Made by a program: the position numbers and the translations under genes
Part shown: positions 23,971 through 30,762 of the stretch, piece by piece
Layout: every line of letters begins with the position of its first letter
Numbering within the stretch: the stretch's first letter is position 1
IMG/VR virus record: IMGVR_UViG_3300024344_000074
Location: 1-32,217 of that record
Strand: one strand, 5' to 3'
Source of the DNA: a virus
Length of the DNA stretch: 32,217 bases
The notes under the pieces: model-generated
What the model saw: only the letters and a program-made list of their open reading frames with translations
Databases searched by the model: none
Told to the model about the DNA's origin: nothing

Positions 23971-24277
23971 TGCAATCCTCACATAAACCACCACAACATT
24001 CAGCTAATTTTAAAACTTCTTTGAGCAACTCTCGCTGTGTTCCCCACTTTGCTTCAAATTCTTTTTTGCTGTGATGAAAAGCTTCTTTCCCTAATCTATG
24101 ATGAGCAACACACAAAGGAATAACTTCAAAGTGACTAGACCTTTTGCCCATGCCAGTCATATCTCTTATGTGATGTAACTCAGCATCTACAAACATATGA
24201 CCTTGTTTCCTGCATATAATACACCCAAGTCGAGCAATCTTGTCCATGTGTTTTTTCTCTTTGACTGTGTGCTTCAT
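23960..24277 (-). CDS. Ref-like RecA-dependent HNH nuclease
   Basis: A 105-aa protein with Cys19-x2-Cys22, then ELHHIRDMTGMGKRSSHFEV (H35, H36) and IPLCVAHHRLGKEAFHHSKK (C56, H59, H60, H68/H69) followed by FEAKWG. This is the pattern of the P1 Ref family (PF16786), HNH nucleases that cut at RecA-bound D-loops and enhance recombination. A Cys-rich tail (CCGGLCEDC) is an extra possible metal site. It belongs to the replication operon. The ATG at 24277 has no strong ribosome site; an internal Met at residue 11 is an alternative start. Confidence 0.82.
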   Translation of the reverse strand: MKHTVKEKKHMDKIARLGCIICRKQGHMFVDAELHHIRDMTGMGKRSSHFEVIPLCVAHHRLGKEAFHHSKKEFEAKWGTQRELLKEVLKLAECCGGLCEDCNEI

Positions 24278-24305
24278 AAGGGAAATATTATTGTAACACA
24301 GATGA

Positions 24306-24656
24306 CTAAATGTTGTAAGCTTTTTTCTCTTGATTTTGGTTAAAAGATTGTACTTTAATTAACTCTAAGTTTATTTCTACACATCTCTTTTGCCATTTTA
24401 ACTCAGCTTCAATCTGTGTAGCATCTGCAAGTGCTTTAATATGTGCTGTATATCGCTCATCTGCATATGCATGAGCTTCTTGTTGAGCTACACTATTTGG
24501 TTTGCCAGTTGGTCCGAGTTGATATTCCTTCATAAGACTAGCTCTTAATATCTTTTTACTTTCTTCAAGTTGCACAAGATTTTTTAAAGCAACACTATGC
24601 TCATGACCTAACTTTCTAAGCTTGTTAATCTCAAACTCTTTATGTACTTCGTTCAT
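24306..24656 (-). CDS. Helical protein of the replication operon (116 aa)
   Basis: The ATG at 24656 follows TTGGAGGT at a spacing of 4, so a TTG at 24668 is not used. The product (MNEVHKEFEINKLRKLGHEH onward) is almost wholly helical, with alternating Lys/Glu and an Ala-rich centre (SVAQQEAHAYADERYTAHIK). No catalytic or metal motif is visible. Similar helical proteins are common beside phage helicases, but I cannot name a function. It overlaps the helicase end by 17 bases. Confidence 0.68.
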   Translation of the reverse strand: MNEVHKEFEINKLRKLGHEHSVALKNLVQLEESKKILRASLMKEYQLGPTGKPNSVAQQEAHAYADERYTAHIKALADATQIEAELKWQKRCVEINLELIKVQSFNQNQEKKAYNI

Positions 24657-26163
24657 TGTTACCTCCAATCATATTTTGTATTTTAATTTTAGATTTGTGT
24701 CGTTTTATATTGTGATGTTTTATATACCCTTCAACATCTTTTGTTGGTCTTACAGGCAGTATATTTTTTTTAAAATTAGGAAAGTGTTTAAATTTATTTT
24801 TAAACAAATGACTTGCCCATCCATCGAGGTAGCCTCTTTGTCTTGCATAGAAAAGTAATCCTGCATAAAAAGTTTCTTTGTCTGCAACTGTTGGCTCGTT
24901 CTTTTTTTTCTTTAATTCAACAAGTCTGCCTTGTGCAATCAACAGCTCAGTGTCTTTTTTAGTAGGTTTACAGCCACAATTAGGACATTCTGGGCTGTCT
25001 GCAGTAGGTTTGTATACAAAATCACATTGCACACAGGTAAATGGTTGTTTCTCTATTGGTTGTGGTTCTTTTCTTTCTTTACTAACATTAGTCGTTACAT
25101 CTAATGTCCATTGAGGTGGCTCATCAGGAAAGCCATGTTCATAAACAGCACCACTATGGTCTATAATTAATGTATCTTTCTTGCCATCATCTGGTCTAAG
25201 ACTTCTACCTACCATTTGTAGATACAATCCATAACTTTTAGTAGGCCTTGCTAATATAACACAGGATATTTTAGGCTCATCCCATCCTTCTGTTAATACT
25301 TGACAGTTAGCTAAGACCTTAATGCTACCATCTTTTATCATAGCTAATTGTCTTTCTCTTTCTATTTCTGGCATTTTACCATCTATGTGACCAGCAGGTA
25401 TGCCACTGTCATTAAACATCTTAGCTATCTTTTTACTATGGTTTATTGATGTAGCAAATGCAACAGTAGGTCTATCTTGACCATACATTATCCAATGGTT
25501 TACAATGTCACCTATTAGTTTAGGTGTGTTCATTCTTTTGTCTAGCCTACCTTTTTCATAATCACCTGCTAATACTTTTAGTCCTTTTAAATCTGGCATT
25601 GTTGGTGCATAGATTCTACTAGGAACAAGATAGCCTTCTTCTGTCAAATCTTTTATGTTGCTGCACTCTATAAGACCTTGATAGATATCACCTAATCCTT
25701 TACCATCTGCTCTACATGGTGTTGCAGTTAAACCTATGACATGAGCTTCTGGATATTCTTCTAGCATTTTTTGGAAAGTAAATGATGCAGACCTGTGTGC
25801 TTCATCAAAAATAATCAAATCTGCATCTGGTCTATCAAAATCAAAATTATCTTTTCTTGCAGTATAAGTTTGTATTGATACAACTTGCACATCAGCATCT
25901 GGTGTAGTTGGTTTATCTGCCATTATCACACCATGTCTAACACCAAAATTAAAAAGTTTGTTGCTACATTGCATAATTAATTCTCTTCTATGTGCAACAA
26001 AGACACACTTCTTACCATTCTCTATTACTTTGCGAATGATATCTGCAGCAACCACAGTTTTACCAGAACCTGTTGGTGCAACTAACAGAACCTTTTTTCT
26101 TTTGGTAAATGATTCTCTTATATCATCTATTGCTTTTGTTTGATAAGGACGTAACTGGTGCAT
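24640..26163 (-). CDS. SF2 DEAH-type helicase with zinc ribbon
   Basis: The ATG at 26163 follows GGAG and gives 507 aa starting MHQLRPYQTKAIDDIRESF; a longer frame reaching 26235 lies inside the primase gene and lacks a ribosome site. Motif Q/I: RPYQ and APTGSGKT (29-36). II: DEAH (120-123). III: TATP (146-149). VI: QMVGRSLRP (316-324). Four cysteines (C377, C380, C393, C396) form a zinc ribbon after the RecA-like domains. It is a DNA translocase or unwinding enzyme of the SSL2/RadD-like type. It follows the primase gene with a 41-base overlap, so the two probably act together at the fork. Confidence 0.92.
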   Translation of the reverse strand: MHQLRPYQTKAIDDIRESFTKRKKVLLVAPTGSGKTVVAADIIRKVIENGKKCVFVAHRRELIMQCSNKLFNFGVRHGVIMADKPTTPDADVQVVSIQTYTARKDNFDFDRPDADLIIFDEAHRSASFTFQKMLEEYPEAHVIGLTATPCRADGKGLGDIYQGLIECSNIKDLTEEGYLVPSRIYAPTMPDLKGLKVLAGDYEKGRLDKRMNTPKLIGDIVNHWIMYGQDRPTVAFATSINHSKKIAKMFNDSGIPAGHIDGKMPEIERERQLAMIKDGSIKVLANCQVLTEGWDEPKISCVILARPTKSYGLYLQMVGRSLRPDDGKKDTLIIDHSGAVYEHGFPDEPPQWTLDVTTNVSKERKEPQPIEKQPFTCVQCDFVYKPTADSPECPNCGCKPTKKDTELLIAQGRLVELKKKKNEPTVADKETFYAGLLFYARQRGYLDGWASHLFKNKFKHFPNFKKNILPVRPTKDVEGYIKHHNIKRHKSKIKIQNMIGGNNERST

Positions 26164-26986
26164 ATCTACTCCATATATCGTTAAGTTGAAATATAGCTTC
26201 TTTAGGATTTTCTGGTGGGTTACAAGCTCTTGCAAACTCTAATGCCTCACCTCTTGCATACTCGTATGATTCACCACGAAGTCTTATGCCTATCAACATT
26301 CTGACTAATCGTTCATGCCTGTCGCCTTCTGATGCTCCATAATTCGTACTGCCACTATATTTGGATTCATAACTTGTGAAATTTATTACTTTTGGTTTTG
26401 GTCTTTCTAATTTTAAACCATTTTTTATTTCTTCTCTAGTGTATGGTTTTATTTTATAAGTGCTAATAATTTTTATTGGATAAGGTTTGTTCTTGTTGTG
26501 ATAAAAACCAGCAACTCGCATGACTCTAGGTAAATCTTTTACTTTTTCATCCCCCCCAAATTTTTCTGCTAGTGCTTGTTGGTAAAGTGTAAAACTTTCT
26601 AGTGGCATATCTGACACTAACCAATAACAATGATACTTATCTGGACTTGTGTTCACAATCAAGTGAGGGAGTAAAGTAAACTTTTCAGGTAAGGGAGAAC
26701 CATCAAGGTCTACAAATACCGCCCTCACTTTTTTTATGTGCTTTGTCGTTCTACCTAGTAGGTCTGTTTCATTAACAGTGAAGAACACACCTGCACCCTG
26801 TTTATTCAAGTCAGCTAACTCATGGAAGTGTTGCTTTATTGTTCCATGCAGTTGTTTTATAACTTTTTTATTTTTACCTTTGTCACAAAAAGTTTGAAAT
26901 GTATGTTCTGGTCCAAACATTTCTAAGAACTCGTAGTAGGTAGAGCAATTAGTGTAATAGGGTACTCCATTAAAACTATTACTCAT
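26123..26986 (-). CDS. RepB/AEP-like DNA primase
   Basis: A 287-aa protein with VRAVFVDLDGSPLP (D93, D95; AEP motif I DxD), LIVNTSPDKYHCYWLVSDMP (His119, motif II) and DLPRVMRVAGFYHNK (about 151-165; motif III region). This order is typical of RepB-type archaeo-eukaryotic primases (PF16793). The C-terminus (GDRHERLVRMLIGIRLRGES) resembles the helical domain after such primases. It would lay down primers or initiate replication. The ribosome site GGAG precedes the ATG; the start overlaps the DUF1376 gene by 8 bases. Confidence 0.85.
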   Translation of the reverse strand: MSNSFNGVPYYTNCSTYYEFLEMFGPEHTFQTFCDKGKNKKVIKQLHGTIKQHFHELADLNKQGAGVFFTVNETDLLGRTTKHIKKVRAVFVDLDGSPLPEKFTLLPHLIVNTSPDKYHCYWLVSDMPLESFTLYQQALAEKFGGDEKVKDLPRVMRVAGFYHNKNKPYPIKIISTYKIKPYTREEIKNGLKLERPKPKVINFTSYESKYSGSTNYGASEGDRHERLVRMLIGIRLRGESYEYARGEALEFARACNPPENPKEAIFQLNDIWSRYAPVTSLSNKSNR

Positions 26987-27341
26987 TGCTCCACCTTGCT
27001 ATTGCACCCTTCTTGCCTGCTTTTGATTTTGCTTTTCTATATTTTTTTTGCACAGCTCTTTCCTCATCTGCTTGTATGCAACGAAGATAGCCATTATCTT
27101 CTATAAACATTGGTGCTATCTTAGGCCACATTTTTTTTATTTTATCTAAACTACAATTACACATTCTTGCAAGGACTTCAAAATCAAATTTTATTTGGTA
27201 ACCTCTCCAGCAATGACACAACAATAAAATGTATGCACCCTGTTCTTCTAACGACATCGTTAGCCTTACAGGTTCACTAATCCAATCAGCAGCATAGAAT
27301 TGAAAAGCTGGTGATTGTTCATGCTTTGTACTCTTTCTCAT
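26979..27341 (-). CDS. DUF1376-family replication-associated protein
   Basis: A 120-aa protein with SPAFQFYAADWISEPVRLTM, SLEEQGAYILLLCHCWRGYQ and a winged-helix-like CSLDKIKKMWPKI region, the classical DUF1376 pattern. It ends in a Lys/Arg-rich tail (KAGKKGAIARWSNE). DUF1376 proteins lie with phage replication-initiation genes and may bind origin DNA. It is first in the replication operon, just downstream of the promoter at 27371-27398 and beside the repeat-rich region 27434-27525. The ribosome site AAGGGAG supports this start. Confidence 0.88.
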   Translation of the reverse strand: MRKSTKHEQSPAFQFYAADWISEPVRLTMSLEEQGAYILLLCHCWRGYQIKFDFEVLARMCNCSLDKIKKMWPKIAPMFIEDNGYLRCIQADEERAVQKKYRKAKSKAGKKGAIARWSNE

Positions 27342-27370
27342 TAGTTCTCCCTTAATTAAGTATTGTTAAT

Positions 27371-27398
27371 ATAATACCTAAGTTAATATGCTTGTCAA
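27371..27398 (-). promoter_or_regulatory. Promoter of the replication operon
   Basis: On the minus strand TTGACA (27398-27393), a 16-base spacer and TATTAT (27376-27371). The spacer contains AACTTAGGT, the reverse complement of the CTAAGTT element shared with the early promoters, placed where a repressor would block both boxes. Confidence 0.6.
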
Positions 27399-27433
27399 AT
27401 ACACTATACTACTAAGGTATATATATCTTGTAA

Positions 27434-27525
27434 GAAGATGTAGACGAAGATGTAGACGTAGACGAAGAGCTATATTTTGCCATTGGCAAAAGTATGGCAC
27501 TGCTATGGCACTGCTATAGCACTGC
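27434..27525. repeat. Tandem repeats and palindrome: candidate replication origin or regulator array
   Basis: Three adjoining elements. (i) GAAGATGTAGAC twice in tandem (27434-27457) followed by GTAGAC-GAAGAG to 27469. (ii) A perfect palindrome TTTTGCC-ATT-GGCAAAA (27475-27491). (iii) Three 11-base units, TATGGCACTGC twice and TATAGCACTGC once (27493-27525), one per helical turn, followed directly by TATAAT. Iterons beside replication genes suggest an initiator-binding origin, or an operator. Confidence 0.6.
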
Positions 27526-27632
27526 TATAATATGTGTCATACGATTAGCTAGTGTTTATGCAGGTTAGAGGCGGAGAGTTGAGTGTAAGGGTTTTTATTA
27601 AGTTTATAGCACTCTCCGCTTTAATTTTTTTT
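27526..27632 (+). ncRNA. Possible small RNA with long hairpin terminator
   Basis: TATAAT (27526-27531) follows the 11-base repeats with no good -35. A transcript from about 27538 would end in a hairpin with a 9-bp perfect stem GCGGAGAGT / ACTCTCCGC (27571-27579, 27611-27619), a 31-base loop, and T8 (27625-27632). The loop's GAGTG (27581) could alternatively pair with CACTC (27610-27614), giving a second fold. The RNA end would overlap the 3' end of the repressor gene in antisense. Hypothetical. Confidence 0.35.
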
Positions 27633-27851
27633 ATTAATTTTAATATTTAAATCGAAATCTAAATCAGGTCTAATATAGTCAATCTCATAATCACCTAACA
27701 TAGCTATTTGATATGCTCTGAGTGCAGGTACTACTTCCCATTTAGATACTGCTGGATGAGATATGTTTAATAATTTTGATAAATTTCGTCCACCATATTT
27801 TGCTACTATTTCGTTTCGTCTTTGTTTTGCAAGTTCGTACTTTTCTTCCAT
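27621..27851 (-). CDS. Cro/YdaS-like helix-turn-helix repressor
   Basis: A 76-aa DNA-binding protein. The helix-turn-helix is NLSKLLNISHPAVSKWE (residues about 23-39), followed by VPALRAYQIAML and the RPDL motif (61-64) typical of small Cro/YdaS-type phage regulators. It is monocistronic and divergent from the recombination operon. Its ATG lies only 6 bases after the -10 box, and no Shine-Dalgarno is present, so the mRNA is probably leaderless, as for lambda cI from PRM. The likely targets are the TTGACTTA/GTYAATA sites at the nearby promoters. A wider role in a lytic-lysogenic choice is inferred; no integrase is seen. Confidence 0.85.
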   Translation of the reverse strand: MEEKYELAKQRRNEIVAKYGGRNLSKLLNISHPAVSKWEVVPALRAYQIAMLGDYEIDYIRPDLDFDLNIKINKKN

Positions 27852-27857
27852 GTAGAT

Positions 27858-27885
27858 ACTATACCTGTAGCTTAACTATTGTCAA
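27858..27885 (-). promoter_or_regulatory. Leaderless promoter of the repressor gene
   Basis: On the minus strand TTGACA (27885-27880), a 16-base spacer and TATAGT (27863-27858). The ATG begins 6 bases further, about where transcription should start. The -35 is symmetric with that of the opposite promoter (GTCAA-CTTAC-TTGAC, 27881-27895). Confidence 0.65.
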
Positions 27886-27890
27886 CTTAC

Positions 27891-27919
27891 TTGACTTAAC
27901 ATATATTCACAGTTAACAT
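27891..27919 (+). promoter_or_regulatory. Rightward promoter of the recombination operon
   Basis: TTGACT (27891-27896), a 17-base spacer and TAACAT (27914-27919). The -35 boxes of this and the repressor promoter are 5 bases apart and form an inverted repeat, so one bound dimer would cover both. A ribosome site AAAGGAG follows before the ATG at 27949. Confidence 0.65.
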
Positions 27920-27948
27920 TACTTAATCAAATACAAAAGGAGTAAATT

Positions 27949-28545
27949 ATGGCAGGATTAATTGCTACTGCAGGTGAAACTAAATCTAGTTCATTTAAAG
28001 AATTAGACCCAGGTTTGTACTCTGCAAGATGTATTAGGGTTATAGACCTTGGTACACAAAAAAATGAATATCAAGGAAATGTTAAATGGCAAAGACAAGT
28101 CCTTGTAGTGTGGGAAGTACCATCACAATTACATGAGGGAACACCTATGACTATTAGTAAGTTTTATACACTAAGCTTGTTTGAAAAAGCAAAGCTAGCA
28201 CAAGACTTAACATCTTGGAGAGGTAAACCATTTACTGAAACTGAGAAGCAAGGTTTTGATATATCAAAGTTGCTAGGTGTAGGTTGTACTTTAAATGTAA
28301 TACAAAACGAAAGAGGTAAAATAGTTGTGCATAACATTATGCCGCTTAACGATACGATAGAAGAACAATTTCATCCATCAATGTTCTTTTCTGTAGATGA
28401 ATATTTAAATGGCAATGAAGATGTTTTTGATGAATTGTCAGATGGTATTAGAAATATTGTTTTAAGAGCGCAAGAGCTACAAGATAGAAGTCCAGATAGG
28501 GGAGATGGTGGCAATGGTGCAGCGGAAGAGGTAGTGCCATTTTAA
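27949..28545 (+). CDS. Probable phage ssDNA-binding / recombination protein (198 aa)
   Basis: A 198-aa protein: FKELDPGLYSARCIRVIDLG, then VKWQRQVLVVWEVPSQLHEG and MTISKFYTLSLFEKAKLAQD; an acidic Gly-rich tail ends AAEEVVPF. The alternating beta pattern, DPG.Y.AR..R.IDLG opening and short acidic, phenylalanine-ended tail are typical of phage OB-fold SSB-like proteins that lie next to exonucleases. The acidic tail ending in a hydrophobic tip is the usual SSB partner-binding signature. It is followed by a nuclease gene. The identification is by architecture only; no catalytic motif is seen. Confidence 0.72.
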   Translation: MAGLIATAGETKSSSFKELDPGLYSARCIRVIDLGTQKNEYQGNVKWQRQVLVVWEVPSQLHEGTPMTISKFYTLSLFEKAKLAQDLTSWRGKPFTETEKQGFDISKLLGVGCTLNVIQNERGKIVVHNIMPLNDTIEEQFHPSMFFSVDEYLNGNEDVFDELSDGIRNIVLRAQELQDRSPDRGDGGNGAAEEVVPF

Positions 28546-28619
28546 TTGTCGACCCTATTATAGAAGAAGTCGCTATAGAAACAGATGGTCGTAGAGTTAG
28601 ACAGTATGGAGATAAATAT

Positions 28620-29531
28620 ATGAACTTAACAAACAAATCTAACTTGCCAGAAGTTATTATGCAAGCAGTGCAAAATGATTCGTATACGAGTAGTGAAAGT
28701 GATATAAGTGTTACAAGCTTAATTAAACCTGCTCGTATTCGTGCATTAGAAAAACAACATAAAGAATATATAGAGCAAGATGTGTCTGACTTAATCTTTA
28801 CTTTGCTTGGGCAATCAGTTCATTCTGTAATAGAAAGAGCAGTGACTGAAGACGATATTGCAGAAATGAGATTGTTTTACGAAGGACCAGAAACTAACGA
28901 TTGGACTATGAGTGGTCAATTTGATTATCTTACAGGCAAAGGTGAGCTTATTGATTTTAAAGTTACATCAGCTTGGACTGCATTAGATGCTTTGCAAAAT
29001 GGTAAAACAGAATGGGAACAGCAACTAAACATTTTAGATTTTTTATGCTATCATAACCCAAAGTTATTGCGAAACAAAAAAAACAAACTTATAGAAGTAC
29101 AATCATTGTCTATTATGGCTATACTAAGAGATTGGTCTAAGCTACGAGTTATGCAATCAGATAACTACCCTAGACAACAGGTTGTAATGATACCTATAAG
29201 AAGGTGGACACATGAAGAACAAGCATTGTTTATTAAAGAAAGAATCAAAATACATCAAGAAACTGCAAAAGCTGAAGAATATCCTCTTTGCACACCACAA
29301 GAAAGATGGCGCAAAGAAGATTCATTTGCAATAATGAAAACTAATCGTAAGTCTGCACTGCGTGTATTACCTACGAGAGAACAAGCTAATCAATATCTAA
29401 AAGATAAAGGTTTGCAAGATAGTAAAGAAATCACTATAATACATAGAAAAGGAGAGGATGTACGATGTCAAAACTATTGTCCTGTTAATCAGTTCTGTAG
29501 TTATTACATGGACACTAAGACAGCATTTTAA
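28620..29531 (+). CDS. PD-(D/E)XK exonuclease with four-cysteine (Fe-S type) site
   Basis: A 303-aa RecB/Cas4-like nuclease. GQSVHSVIE (His68) is motif I; SGQFDYLTGKGELIDFKVTS gives the catalytic Asp102, Asp112 and Lys114 (D-x-K); EWEQQLNIL is the motif III region. Cys224 plus the C-terminal C283-x3-C287-x5-C293 form a four-cysteine set like the 4Fe-4S site of Cas4 and AddB. It would resect DNA ends for recombination with the neighbouring SSB-like protein. GGAG at 28608-28611 supports the ATG at 28620, although the frame is open for about 120 bases upstream without a normal start codon. Confidence 0.84.
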   Translation: MNLTNKSNLPEVIMQAVQNDSYTSSESDISVTSLIKPARIRALEKQHKEYIEQDVSDLIFTLLGQSVHSVIERAVTEDDIAEMRLFYEGPETNDWTMSGQFDYLTGKGELIDFKVTSAWTALDALQNGKTEWEQQLNILDFLCYHNPKLLRNKKNKLIEVQSLSIMAILRDWSKLRVMQSDNYPRQQVVMIPIRRWTHEEQALFIKERIKIHQETAKAEEYPLCTPQERWRKEDSFAIMKTNRKSALRVLPTREQANQYLKDKGLQDSKEITIIHRKGEDVRCQNYCPVNQFCSYYMDTKTAF

Positions 29532-29835
29532 AGAAGATTGGTCGGTAGTGCCACTCTCGTTTGCTTTCTTCGTTGCCAATCTTATATTATATTGTAACAT
29601 GAAAGATGAAAAAATAACAAGACCTTTTGTAGCAACCAAAGACAGAATGGTGCGTAAACTTTTGCAGCGAATGTCAGAAAGGTCAGATGAAGGACTTATA
29701 AAATATAAAGTAGATATGGACCATGCTAAAAAACCATTTAACGAATGGGTTGATGACGTACAAGAAGAGTTATGGGATGCAATCGTTTACTTAGAAAAAG
29801 TAAGAACAGTGCTGAAAAAAGCAAAGATTATATAA
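29458..29835 (+). CDS. MazG-like / nucleotide pyrophosphohydrolase-type protein with N-terminal membrane segments
   Basis: A 125-aa protein. Residues about 6-20 (TIVLLISSVVITWTL) and 29-46 (SVVPLSFAFFVANLILYC) are two likely membrane spans. After an internal Met48, KDRMVRKLLQRMSERSDEGL and FNEWVDDVQEELWDAIVYLE follow; the EELWD (E103, E104, D107) resembles the EExxD of MazG-type dNTP-degrading enzymes. The start at 29458 has a good AAAGGAG site, whereas Met48 (29599) has none, so the membrane part seems genuine. The domain is short and the second metal motif is not evident; activity is uncertain. It overlaps the nuclease by 74 bases. Confidence 0.68.
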   Translation: MYDVKTIVLLISSVVITWTLRQHFKEDWSVVPLSFAFFVANLILYCNMKDEKITRPFVATKDRMVRKLLQRMSERSDEGLIKYKVDMDHAKKPFNEWVDDVQEELWDAIVYLEKVRTVLKKAKII

Positions 29836-30035
29836 AAGCATATAATCCAAAATATAAAGTTAAAAATTATGTTCAAGAAGCACCAGTTGGTTCTGTTGTA
29901 GAGATAGATGGATATGAATACTATTATTGTCCAACTTGCAAAGGACCATTAAAAGTTATCTTGCATAACAACCAAGAATATGTTTATTGTACTAATGAAT
30001 GTTTAGAAGATGATTACGATAAACCTGTTGATTAA
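29772..30035 (+). CDS. Zinc-ribbon-like small protein (87 aa)
   Basis: An 87-aa protein. A basic N-terminal part (SKNSAEKSKDYIKAYNPKYK) is followed by GYEYYYCPTCKGPLKVILHN and YVYCTNECLEDD, a CxxC...CxxxC arrangement of a treble-clef or zinc-ribbon type. It is likely to bind nucleic acid or a protein partner; no named family. It starts inside the preceding gene (64-base overlap) with only a weak AAGAAGAG ribosome site; no later in-frame ATG exists. Confidence 0.65.
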   Translation: MGCNRLLRKSKNSAEKSKDYIKAYNPKYKVKNYVQEAPVGSVVEIDGYEYYYCPTCKGPLKVILHNNQEYVYCTNECLEDDYDKPVD

Positions 30036-30063
30036 TGTGGATAACTTATGTTATTATTAAAGT

Positions 30064-30762
30064 GTGTATAAAAGAATACTAGTCATTAGTGACTTACATA
30101 TTCCGTATCACCACAAAGATGCTTTTGCATTTCTTAAAGAAATCAAAAAACAATTTAAGCCAGATTTTATTGTTAACATTGGCGACCTACTAGACTTTCA
30201 TGCTATGTCTATGCATGACCATGACCCTGACTTGCCTAGTCCTGGCGATGAACTTACAAAAGCAAAAGAATATGTGCATGAATTAGAAAGCATTTTTCCA
30301 GAAGTAATAGAAGTAGAATCTAATCATAGTTCTATGGTATATCGTAGAGCATTAAAGTCTGGCATGAGCCGTATGTTTCTTAGAACTTATGGTGAGTTTT
30401 TAGGTACAAAGAAATGGACATGGCAGGATGATTTGGCTATTACTTTACCTAACAAACAAAGGTGTTTCTTTACACATGGTAGGGCAGCAGATGTCTTAAA
30501 GGTATCACAAACTATGGGTATGAACGCAGTACAAGGACACTATCACACAAAGTTCTTAATATCATGGTGGGCAAACCCTGACAATTTATTCTGGGGTATG
30601 AATGTAGGATGTCTTATAAATCAAAAGAGCCTAGCATTTGCCTATGCTAAAAATTTTAAAACTAGATTTATACTAGGCTGTGGTATGATTATAGATGGAA
30701 TACCTAAACTGTTTCCTATGGTTCTTGATAATGAAGGGAACTGGATAGGCAAATTAGTTTAA
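30064..30762 (+). CDS. Calcineurin-like metallophosphoesterase
   Basis: A 232-aa enzyme with ISDLHIPYHH (D10, H12), NIGDLLDF (D41, D44), ESNHSS (N87, H88), FTHGR (H138) and QGHYHTKF (H159, H161), the complete dimetal phosphoesterase set in order. The third motif is ESNH instead of the common GNHE/D. Phage relatives act as nucleases or DNA-end or nucleotide phosphatases; the substrate is not shown. The start is GTG at 30064, forced by an in-frame stop 6 bases upstream, and no Shine-Dalgarno is visible. It ends converging by 4 bases on the membrane-protein gene. Confidence 0.88.
   Translation: MYKRILVISDLHIPYHHKDAFAFLKEIKKQFKPDFIVNIGDLLDFHAMSMHDHDPDLPSPGDELTKAKEYVHELESIFPEVIEVESNHSSMVYRRALKSGMSRMFLRTYGEFLGTKKWTWQDDLAITLPNKQRCFFTHGRAADVLKVSQTMGMNAVQGHYHTKFLISWWANPDNLFWGMNVGCLINQKSLAFAYAKNFKTRFILGCGMIIDGIPKLFPMVLDNEGNWIGKLV

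Noticed and set aside
26163-26235. Longer N-terminus for the helicase
   Set aside because: The extra 24 residues lie wholly inside the primase gene with no ribosome site; the ATG at 26163 follows GGAG and opens directly with the expected RPYQ motif.
27434-27525. CRISPR array
   Set aside because: The units are 11-12 bases and contiguous without spacers; they are iterons or operators.
27540-27620. tRNA gene or tRNA-like attachment site
   Set aside because: No cloverleaf, T-loop motif or CCA-like end could be found; only one long hairpin is present.
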